A stretch of 64,000 nt of DNA, from contig JANTUC010000002.1 in NCBI GenBank assembly GCA_026873275.1, positions 2,852,001-2,916,000 on the forward strand, in the 5' to 3' direction. The position numbers and the translations under genes were made by a program. This DNA comes from Pseudopithomyces maydicus. Lineage: Eukaryota; Ascomycota; Dothideomycetes; Pleosporales; Didymosphaeriaceae. This document shows positions 36,639-46,381 of the stretch, one piece after another (positions within the stretch are counted from its first letter, which is position 1; the number at the start of each line of letters is the position of its first letter). The notes under the pieces were generated by a model that did no database searches, was not told the DNA's origin, and worked only from the letters and a program-made list of their open reading frames with translations.

Positions 36639-38688
36639 ATGGCTGAGAATCCTTCTCTACTAGAAACGTTCTTCCCCTTTGCAACGGTCCTCTTTTGCCT
36701 CATCCTTGCAATTGTATACCTACGCCATCGATCGCCCATCCTTCCGATGCCTGATCACATCTCGGAAAAGACGTTCCGCTTCTGCACAGATTCTCGGAGC
36801 GTAAGTAGTGAGTACGCAAACGATCCAGGCAAACCACCAGGCCATTATGCGGACCATCTATATGGAAAAGAACTACCTGCGATCACTGAGCATCAGCCAT
36901 CTCACTCAAGGGACTCACCAAGTAAGGGAGATATTACACGAGCACTACAGTGCGGGAATTGGGGAGACTCAAAGCCCAGCAGGCTGTTCCTTCAATGCTA
37001 CCATGATGCACTCTGCTCTCTTGAGCACGATCCATTGGCTGGAGTGGTTAGCCCGAGCTTGATGGGTAGCCATGGTGTGATACCACTCACGATCATTGCT
37101 CCTCTTCCAGACATCTGTCGACACATGTCCAATCTTATTGCGAGGGCTGAGCACGAAGTTTTTCTGGCAACCAATTTTTGGATCGCATCGAGCGCATCAC
37201 AGCTCATCACAGACTCGCTTCTCGAACTTTCAAAAAGAGCCGGAGAAAGAGGGCAAAAGGTGGTAGTGAAGATTATGTACGATCGTGGCAACATCAAGCA
37301 GGTCACAGATAACCACCAGATCGTCCCAGTAGAAGAGTACACTGGCCGCGCGGTGAAGCTACCTCACCCTTCTGAAGTTCCAAATCTGGACATGCAGGTG
37401 CAGAACTACCACCGTCCTGTCTTGGGGACTTTTCACTCAAAGTTTATGATTGTTGACCGAAAATTTGCCATTGTCCAGAGCAATAACATCCAGGATAATG
37501 ATAACCTGGAGATGGCAACGCATTTGGAGGGACCTGTCGTTAATTCTTTATATGATACTGGCTTGATAGCGTGGCATACTTCTATGGAGCCTCCACTTCC
37601 TCTCTTGGGCTCACCTGCAGCCGCTACAACAGGCACTTCGCTCAATGATCCGGCTTTTCAAGCGTTGTTCGATGGCATGGAGAATATCGGGCTTCAACAA
37701 AGGAACTCTTTGCCTCTACATACAGCTGAAGATCCACACTACGACCCCGATATAGCGTCCGAAGTTCACAGAATGCAACAAGCTCTGCAGCCACTGCCAG
37801 GGGAAACGCGGGTCGAGGCCGTCACTCGTCATCTGAATTTAGCCACTAGACTCTCACAGAATGGCTTGGTATCCGGGGATGAACGTGACCAAGGAATGAC
37901 TCCAATGATTCCGCACAAGCCTCACCAACACTTCCCCATAGCACTTGTCAATCGACGGCCATGGGGCGCACTCAATCATCAGGGCGTGAACATGCCACAA
38001 AACGAGGCCTGGCTTTCTGCGATCCGTAACGCCACTTCATCCGTATTCATACAGACGCCTAATCTGAACGCTGCTCCGCTTATTCCTACTCTTAAAGAGG
38101 CGCTAGAGCGAGGTGTCGAAATAACCTACTATGTGTGCTTGGGCTACAACGATGCGGGCGAACTTCTCCCGTTTCAAGGCGGTATCAATGAAATGGTTGC
38201 AGACCGACTGTACGAAAGTCTGGACAAGGCATCTAAACAGCGCTTGCACGTGCACTATTACGTGGCAAAAGATCAAATCGCACCGATACATAACAGCTTC
38301 AAGAAGCGCAGTTGTCATATCAAACTTTTGATTGTTGATGGTCATTTAGGTATCCAAGGAAATGGAAATCAGGATACGCAGTCCTGGTATCACTCAATGG
38401 AAGTCAATATCATGATTGACTCCGAGCAAATCTGTCGAGAATGGAGAGACGGTATTGAACGAAACCAAAGTAAGTCACAAACGCCCCGGCTTCACTCAAC
38501 ACTGTTGGAACTCACAAAACTACTTAGATACCTATCGATACGGAAAGGCCTCACAAAATGACGGTATATGGCGAGATGAACGCGGGCACGAAGCCGAAGG
38601 CGCCATTGGGAAAGACCCAGGACGCTTTGCGTGGGCGAAGGGCGTAATTGGAGCTGTGCAAAGGGTGCGCGGTGCAGGCGGATTCTAG
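36639..38688 (+). CDS. Phospholipase D-like protein with two HKD motifs
   Basis: Exons 36639-38469 and 38528-38688 (58-nt intron) give 663 aa. The ATG at 36639 precedes a hydrophobic anchor at residues about 8-27 (FATVLFCLILAIVYL), so the protein is probably membrane-tethered. The two catalytic motifs are HSKFMIVD (His266, Lys268, Asp273) followed by QSNNIQDNDNLE, and HIKLLIVD (His560, Lys562, Asp567) followed by QGNGNQDTQSWYHSMEVN. The spacing is that of a bilobed PLD-fold enzyme that hydrolyses or transfers phosphatidyl groups. It lacks PX/PH domains, and the size and N-terminal anchor resemble fungal PLDc_2 proteins rather than Spo14. Substrate not predictable. Confidence 0.87.
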
Positions 38689-38981
38689 GAGTCTATTCAG
38701 CAGCCTTTGTTTGAAGTCGAGTGTTGTTGTCCCATGTTGTTCTCTGACGCGCCTGCCCACGTCCCCGTCGCGCCTTCCGTTTGCAAAAGACGCGAGATGA
38801 AAGTCGGCACGACAACACAACAACAACAATATATTTCAGCTTAGCACGCAACTCGTACACACTGTCTCTTTTGATCGCTCAGACTTTTTACCTTTTCACA
38901 TCGCCGAGTTGCCCATCGCACGCGCTGCTCCTCTCCCGTCAGCTTTCGTGAAGTCACTTGTCACCAGTCACGACCGCCAAC

Positions 38982-40305
38982 ATGCCTGAGCTGTACAATG
39001 AGCAATTCCTCGCGACAGTCAACACGGAAGCTCCAAGCGGGGCTTTCGCGCCTCCCAACAAGCAGCCTGGTCCACCACTGGTGGACCAGATCCAGAAAGC
39101 CTTAGGCGATGATGCAGAGGCGCTGGAGGCACTGGATCCTCGCCTTGAAGAGCTGCAGATCCAGCGCGGAGATGAGGCAGAGGTTTCCCCAGTTGGGGTT
39201 ACCCTGAACACGTTCTTGGTGTCGCCTCAAAAAGGCAATTGCTCCACAGGTGTGTATATATCTCAAGATCATTTGAACGATCACTTACTAATTACGTCCA
39301 GCCATCTTCTACGGAACAATGAAGGGGAATTCAGTATACATCTTCCTCCATCGAGACAGCGGCACATTCCCCTACAAGCTGACCTACCATTCTTTCGCCC
39401 CAAATACCATGAAGCATATCTCCGAGTACGCCTGTCCCTATATGCACGCGTCAGTTCTTGCCGAGAACCGCCATGAAGCTTTCAAGTGCGCCAAAGATGC
39501 GCAGCAAGTAACCGCACTCGCTCTCTACTATTTCTCTCGTCTCAAGCCACTCCCATACAAGTATCCGTTCGTGGATGGTCTGGCAAAAGACCTCCTAGCT
39601 ATTTGTGGTCCCGTCAACCACGACAACCGTCCACAACGAATCGAAGCCTCCGATGAAGACGAAAAGCACGGAATAACGACTTCCCAATCTTCGACTACAC
39701 ACATCAAATCGCCCAAAGCGTCTCCAAATCCGGACACCGACCTGAGATCCAGAAAACGATCACGAAATACTGAACTTGTCCGAGAGCAGGGCCCGAAGAA
39801 AATTCGTGGCGAAGCCGATGGAGACAGCAGTAACGAGTCCACAGAATTGACTGTAAATCAAACACCAGCTGGTGATAAATTAAGTGCTAAAGATGCTAAC
39901 CAAAAATCTTAGCGTGCTAGCACCGCTAGAACAACTGGAAGAGTTCGCAAATACCAAAAGATGTTATCGGAAAAAGCCGACATCGAACTTCATGCAAAAG
40001 ATCTTCAGAATCGTATCGAAACAGCAAACTCCGAGCTCGAAGCTCTGGATAATCAAGAACGCGACGAACTGAAGTACCGAAAGAAACTGGAAACTTATTT
40101 GAGGGAGGTTGACAAGCGCATCGACCGTATCAAAGAGAAGAAGTCCCTTGTGGAGGATAGGGTGTCTTCAATGGCTACGGATCTTGATCTTTTAATGGAT
40201 GAGCAGAACGAGAAAGACAAGGAGATGACACTCAAAAGGCTTGAATTCACGATGGCCGAGAGAAAAATGATTTCAAAAGACAACAGCATCAGCAAGAAGA
40301 CATAG
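38982..40305 (+). CDS. Coiled-coil protein A of a tandem pair, unknown function
   Basis: Exons 38982-39249, 39302-39852 and 39913-40305 give 403 aa. The second intron is supported by a perfect branch point (GATGCTAACC) and TCTTAG acceptor; without it the protein would stop at 39912 and lose its coiled coil. Order: disordered N-terminus with LVDQIQKALGDDAEALEALD; a compact Cys-containing domain (STAIFYGTMKGNSVYIFLHR ... VTALALYYFSRLKPLPY); a disordered charged linker with a nuclear-localisation-like RSRKRSRN and KKIR; and a C-terminal coiled coil of about 115 residues. No family recognised. The neighbour downstream has the same architecture, so this looks like a local duplication. Confidence 0.72.
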
Positions 40306-40816
40306 AGACAGTAGGAGTTTCTGGCGATGCTATCCTGATTCTAGAAACACTTGGTAATGAGTTTTTGAGTATGAGAATGCGACGAAAGTGCTACGAGATC
40401 TGCAGTTTTGTACCCTGGTGTTGCAATAGCTCACGCGGCAGGCCCAAGCATATGTGTCTACATGTAGATTAGGCCTAGCACCGGAGCTGGCGATACCTGT
40501 ACAGCTTTAAATAAGAGAGATCAACACTTTTAAAACCTCCATATGGCACAAAGTCTCTCACTGAGTTCGGTTATTAGGGAAGTTTCCAACTCCTCACCTC
40601 TCACCTCACCCTCTCGTCACCTCTCGTCTCGTCTCGTCTCCTCTCACTTCACCCTCCCCACTACTCATTTAAACCCCTCGCCTCCTCTCGCTTAACTATC
40701 TTCTCCTCACTTACTTTAAATACCTTGCCTCATACCTGTCTGTTGCTTTCTATCTTCCCACTCTTCTTCCCGTTCCTCCATTTTCATCTTATAAAGCCCT
40801 GGCGAAATAATCAAAG
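40306..40816. promoter_or_regulatory. Promoter region with CT-rich repeats
   Basis: About 510 bp. A run of CTCACCTCTC/TCGTCTCGTCTC repeats lies at 40590-40690 and a TATAAAG at about 40791 shortly before the ATG at 40817. No gene. Confidence 0.5.
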
Positions 40817-42099
40817 ATGGATTTTCAAGCTTACGATGCGTCCTTTCACAACAGAGCATCAGATAGGAAGAACGCAGAACTCACTACTTTTGAGGCCGTC
40901 AAAGCCCAAGCCACGGCTCTCGGAGAAGACGCTGAACTACTAACTTGTCCTCCATTTTTCAAAGCATTGATCAGAAAGCACAGTGATCAAGAGAAGTTAA
41001 TAGCAAAGAAGCTGTTAGCAGACAAGATCCGGATCGGTGACTTGGAAGATGAGTCTGGAAACCAATGTCCTCTATGGGCCTACCTTGCCGACAACACCTT
41101 CGCCGACCGCCTTACAGAACTGGTATATTTCAGTTTGGATCGTTCCAAGAACAAGATGACCATACAAGCCGCAAGCAATGCGCATGGAGGACGACTACGA
41201 GAAGAGTTCATGCATTGTGAAACGCCCTTAGCACTCACGGCCACGGCTAAACTTTACCTCTTTCGCAAAGGTATCAATACCTCATATCCGGTAGAGATCA
41301 GTAAATATCTCACCATAGAGATGATCAGAGCCTGCAAGACATTCAAGGATAAGAGTATGCAAAATCTCAATGAAGTGATACCAGATGATCACGCGAACGA
41401 GCAAGATGCTATGGACATGACTGAAGATGGGGGGACTGGGTGGAGCAGCACAGAGAGCCGGGCCTATCTCCACAAGGTCCAGTTAAAACCCAGACCTTCG
41501 ACACCCGGGCTTCTTCAGCGGCAAGTAATACCTACACTGCAGGCTTTCAATATAGGGAGTACGGACTACAGTATCATGCAAATACGACTGGATTTAGTTC
41601 CTCCCTTGATGCTGGTCGAAGCACCAGAGAGCCGACTCGAAACACAACTACTCCCCACGCGAGCAGTACCCCTCAAGCTCAAGATTCCTCAAACGTAAAT
41701 TTTATTATCCATTTCCACATACCCTGCTTATACCACCAGACCAACGATCATCACACATACGTTGGAATTGACCTCGTACACAAGATACAGGCTGAATACA
41801 AGCAAGAACAAGAGATAGCCACAAAAGTGCAAGATATCCAGCACCAGCTTATTATAGCTGAACAAGACATCGCCGGAATGCGCGAAAGGTACGCGGAATT
41901 ACAGGATGAGACTGCGCGTTTAGGACAGGCAATTTTGGCGGCGGATACGGGACGGGACAATCTGAAGCAACGTGAGAAAGACCTTCACGTGGCAATGGTA
42001 GGATGCAGAGATAACCAGATGAGGATGATGGACAGCCTGGACCCGAATACACGGCACATAATAGAGTTTGGTCGACAGCTGGAGCGAAACGCTAGATGA
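40817..42099 (+). CDS. Coiled-coil protein B of a tandem pair, with a 1-base deletion
   Basis: Same plan as its upstream neighbour. Order: N-terminal region (AQATALGEDAELLTCPPFFK); a domain with CPLWAYLADNTFADRLTELV and LTATAKLYLFRKGINTSYPV; a Ser/Thr-rich linker; and a C-terminal coiled coil starting near EYKQEQEIATKVQDIQHQL and ending GRQLERNAR. The N-terminal frame breaks at a six-G run (41429-41434). One more G gives TEDGGDWVEQHREPG and enters the frame that reaches the coiled coil. An intron then follows: donor GTAAAT at 41695, acceptor most likely CAG at 41788-41790 (96 nt), or AG at 41738-41739 (45 nt). Corrected length is about 395 aa. Without correction the frame ends at about 41698 without coiled coil. 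Unknown function. Confidence 0.62.
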
Positions 42100-42786
42100 G
42101 GAGGCACGTAATATCTTGAGAGGATATCTACGTCTGCGATCAACCACCAGAAACGATTTTGGATGTGGGACAAGTAAAGATCAGGTCATGGAACTGAGTA
42201 TCAGAAACTGGAAGTTGTTCTGAGAATTTGCGCGCTGAAATATGAAGCATCAACGGCGCTTGGATTATCTAGGCTGGAAAATTGTTTTTTTAAAGAGATT
42301 TTCGGTGCACAGGTAGCCTTATGGGCGTTCGTCGTCGATGGTTCTGCTGGCTGGGACGAGCGCTGCAGCATCCATGCGGGCGTGCGCGGAATGCCCTTTG
42401 AGTATTTTCCACCAGTGCCCACATCACAAAGATCTAAGATATGAGCAAGCGCGATCTAATAGGCACATGTGGTAGATAATACTTCAATATATGTCTTATT
42501 TTCATATTTCACTGTCAATCAATCATGTATAACCTGCGCTCAGCTCTGCGATGACGGCATCAACAACCACAGCTCTTTGTATGAACACATGTATTTTTCG
42601 TGCTCATTGTCGCTAAAGATAACTGTACGGACATATGAACCACTTTTAATTTTGTAAGGACCCAAGTCACGGACTCCAACTGACCGTGCTCGCGATGAGC
42701 CTTACACATCCTCAAACACAGCCATAAGATCGCTGCTCGCCCAGGTTGCGCCCAAACTATATCCGTTGCATATTGTAAGGCCGACC
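42100..42786. other. Intergenic region
   Basis: 687 bp, no gene recognised; open frames are short and not coding-like. Confidence 0.4.
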
Positions 42787-43989
42787 ATGCCGTCGACATA
42801 TGTAAGAAAACACATTGCTCTTGTACTTCTAGACGAAACTTCTAATTCTCACAGCATGTTGTCCACAGAAAGCCCCGACGTAGATGCATTGACATCAATT
42901 CTCCGCACACCCCTCCAGCTGGTCATCAAAACAATCACAACCCACGCGTTCGCGCTCGCAAGCTACACAGTCCTGTCCGCGCTTCTCCGGCGGCCCACAA
43001 AATCGCATCTCCAGGCTCTCCGCTGCCTCTTCTTCCTTTTCGTACCGACGCTAGTATTGGTGGAACTCTTGGTGACCGTTTTCCGCTCTGCGCTTCAGTT
43101 CTTGCGCAACTTCGAAGATGATGATGAGGATATGCATGTCAAATTCTACCTTGCAGCCGCGATCGACATGCATGCGCAACTGCGCAAGGGCGACGAAGAA
43201 AGTAGCAAAGACGTGAAAGATAGAAATATCCAGCTACTGGATGTAGGATCCCACGCTGCTGAGCAAGAAGCGAAACCGCTGAGCTGGACATGGGCCGGGA
43301 AAATGTGAGCGGTCTTGTTCGCATTGACGCAAGCCATTGGTACCATTATAATGTGGGCTCGTCGCTGCTCAGAGAGGGCAACCACTCCTCTGGGGTTTGA
43401 TCATCGCAACGGGGCTATAGGTATCGCTTCAACTATATGTGGCACTATCTGCATTCTTATCCTGCTGATGCGGCGAGAATGGAAAGTTAGCAAGGTCTTC
43501 GAGCCCCCGTCTAAGAATACGACACATTTCGGTATGGCGAGCCCTCGGAATCAATTTGTGGCCGAGGCACTACTCGCGATGCTGCTACATCTCGCGATTG
43601 CTACGTCAAGAAATACTGACAATGTCTGGCTGTACAGCTCGGTGGGCTCCATCGCCTGGCTCATCGTGAGTGGCGATAGCGCCAAAGCAGGGTGGCCATC
43701 GCTCATTCTCATTGTCTTCCTGTATATCTTCCGCCGCGACATAGCGCGCAAATTTGGCGTCGATCAGAATAGATACACGAAAATATCTGGTGGAAAAAGG
43801 GTGGCGAGAGTGAGGGCACTTCTCGGTTTCTTATTAGTCATTTGGATTACCACGGACGTGGTTTGGCTTTTTGTTGTAGATATAGTGCAGGTGGTGAATG
43901 AAAGTAGACGGGAGCGATATGATAATGCCTGGGGATATGTGGGTTGCTGGTGGCAAGACCCTTTGAGCGACAGTCTGATCGTAATATGA
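42787..43989 (+). CDS. Multi-pass membrane protein, interrupted by an in-frame TGA or a 72-nt intron
   Basis: Unknown family. The ATG at 42787 opens a frame with hydrophobic segments (FALASYTVLSALL, CLFFLFVPTLVLVELLVTVF), an acidic loop FEDDDEDMHV and a cytosolic region. It meets TGA at 43306-43308 and continues open in the same frame to 43989 with further helices (ASTICGTICILILLM, SLILIVFLYIF, LGFLLVIWITTDVVWLFVV). The stop overlaps a GTGAGC that could be a donor (43305). Only the third AG of CAGAGAG (ending 43376) restores the frame. Splicing would remove a hydrophobic stretch (LFALTQAIGTIIMW) that itself looks like a helix. The alternatives are therefore a spliced gene with an odd acceptor, a recent nonsense mutation, or read-through. 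Confidence 0.55.
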
Positions 43990-44287
43990 GCTACATAGAC
44001 CATTGGTACTAATGAAAAAACTTCGAGCAATGCTTCTGTTGTATTTGAAAACAGACACATAATGACTTTCTAAAGATTCTCGGCAGGGGCATATATCATG
44101 GAGATTCATGGCTTAGATGCTCAGTATCAACTATCTCACTGCAACCAGTTCATCACAATACGAACGTCCTTGTTTAGACTATCAACTTTGTTTTTTTCAA
44201 AACCGTTAAGCAGCAGCGGAAAAGTTCGCAGCCCGCCCGCGCACAGTTCGACAGTATAAGATACGCGGCGAACAAGATCTGCGGTTG

Positions 44288-44352
44288 CACTGCAATCTCT
44301 AGCGCGGACGACCTGCCAACTACGCTGCCCGTCGGCGCTAGAAATTGCAGTG
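44288..44352. repeat. Inverted repeat with 18-bp arms
   Basis: CACTGCAATCTCTAGCGC at 44288-44305 is matched in reverse complement at 44335-44352 (17 of 18), with a 29-bp spacer. Diverged direct copies of the arm occur at 44653-44669 and 45861-45878, each followed by related sequence (CTGCCA or CAGTTGGG). It may be a MITE-like element or the terminal repeat of a decayed transposon. Confidence 0.6.
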
Positions 44353-44944
44353 TTAATTTTTAATTTTTCTTTATTTGGAATCTTGTTGTACTCTAATATC
44401 CTTGAATTCGGGTCTAGAGACATTTTAATTATATCAAGAAACAGCTGTTATAGAGAAAAAGGTGATAGAATGAAGAAAATTGCAAGAAAGTAAGGATAAA
44501 CCGCCTAAATAATAGCCAAAACACGGACAGATGTCCACTGCATGTCGATATAAGTTGAACCAATGTTTAGATACGGAATATAAAGAGAGGGTCGGATTTT
44601 TCACTCTGTTCTACAAGATAGTGATGGAGGTGTGCAGATCTGCGCAAGTATGCACTGCAATCCTTAGCGTGAACTGGCTGCCAGGATTCTCTATTTTGGG
44701 CTGAGCACATCCCGATTGATTAGCACATGCTACCATATTTCTGTATTGTTAAATATCAGTAGCTTAAGCCAAGTCCCATTACAGCCCCCAGCGTATTTGT
44801 GCTGCTCCTTCTCAGCTACGCACCGAGGTCGAATATTGCAATTACCTACTGTTCGCGATAGACCATGGCAAACAACAAGGCCATACTCATTACGCTAAAC
44901 TAGGGTGGCACCATGTGTGGAGCTCTAATATATCGTAAGCTTAA

Positions 44945-45750
44945 TCTTAACCAGTAATATAGCTGCAGGCTTTTCGATGCGGAGCCGTTGCGTTATATAT
45001 AGATTTTAATAGGGTTTTATTAATAAGCCTATCTACTACTATTATTTCTCTACTATTAGAGTTATAAGATCGTCTATTTATTTAGTATTATATTAAATAA
45101 TCCTTAATATAATCTCTTATTACTTATAATTTAAATAATTTAAATTAAAATTACGGTGTTTAGCAAGATTAAGAAGAATTTTATTAAAAGTTTTATATTA
45201 CTTTTTAATATATCTTCTCTTCTTATTATAATTAATATTATTACTTATAGAGTATAATTAGTATTAGATAGTAGAAGGGTATATACTTATAATACTTTTC
45301 TAAAATAATAAGATAAATCCTTAAAAGTTTAAGTTTTTATTTTTTATTAAAATTTTTTTTTTATTATTTTCTTCTTCCTTTAATTATTTTTACTAATAAT
45401 ATTACTTCTCTTAAAGGACTCCTTTATAGTAATAGTATTAAACCTTTTAGTATTATAGTAGAAAAATAGATTATTATTTTTATTAATAATTAGAATATAT
45501 ATCTCTTTAGTTATAGTAGTTAGGTTCTAATAAATAATTTAATAGAAAGTTAAAGGTGTAGAGGTAGATATATATTAAAAAAGTCTTTTTAAACTTTTTA
45601 TACTCTCTAGCTTTTATAGTACTAAAACTTACTATTTATTTTACTATTCTAATATACTTTTTATACTTTTATTAATTATATTTATCCTCTCCTATTTAGT
45701 ATATTATTCTACTTTTATTACTATTAAATTTATTATATTTAGTTTACCCT
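44945..45750. mobile_element. AT-rich, probably RIP-degraded repeat relic
   Basis: About 0.8 kb composed almost wholly of A and T, rich in TpA (TTATTA, TAATAT, TATATA), and almost free of CpA, TpG and CpG. It has sharp borders with normal-composition DNA on both sides. This is what repeat-induced point mutation does to duplicated DNA in ascomycetes. No transposon frame survives, so the element type cannot be told. Confidence 0.65.
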
Positions 45751-46381
45751 TAGTGGCTGGAGTCGGTATAACCTATACAGGTTTTTTATAACGTTAATTG
45801 AACACTATAATATGGCTGCAAAACCGTTATATGACCAAGACTATATGCAAGCCTAAGGTGCACTGCAATCTTTCGCGCCAACGAGCAGTTGGGAAAGTAA
45901 GCTATTTCCTGTGCTCAATGATTTTTGATAGGAGTTTATCTGCACTTGGAATTGGACCTGCACTTGCACCTCGACCTGAAAGGCACCTACTTAGTTAGGT
46001 AGGAGGTAGGTACCATCGGCAGCACGTGATACATTCATCCCCGGGCCCTGGGCTCCGGGTCCCGGGGCCACGAGGTCCCACGATTCCAATATCCCAAGAT
46101 GAAACTTGATCCAGAACAAGCCATCATCGTAAACAAGACCGACTCGGATACCATGACGGAAGCTTCTCATCTAGCACGCTCAAGCTATGATCTTGTCTCA
46201 TGCCGTTTGTCTGTGCCGAAAGTAGAAGTGCATGCACTGTACTTAATTTCAATTTCGCATTCATATCCTAAAGCAGAATCCAAATATCGCTATATCATTC
46301 ATCCGTCATCAAGCATACCCAAATCATATACCATGCATACCATCGTACCTTCCATCCAAACCGTCGTTCTGAGCGTCACAC

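Larger units (their letters stand above)
43990..46381. other. Repeat-bearing intergenic region
   Basis: 2.4 kb without a credible gene. It contains a hairpin-forming inverted repeat (44288-44352), two further copies of its arm (44653, 45861), the AT-rich block (44945-45750) and a GGTAGGTACC motif (46005). The small frames at 44136-44423 and 46099-46575 are not supported. Confidence 0.55.

Noticed and set aside
44136..44423. 95-codon minus-strand open frame
   Set aside because: Covers the inverted repeat at 44288-44352; no family, no promoter, no support beyond being open.
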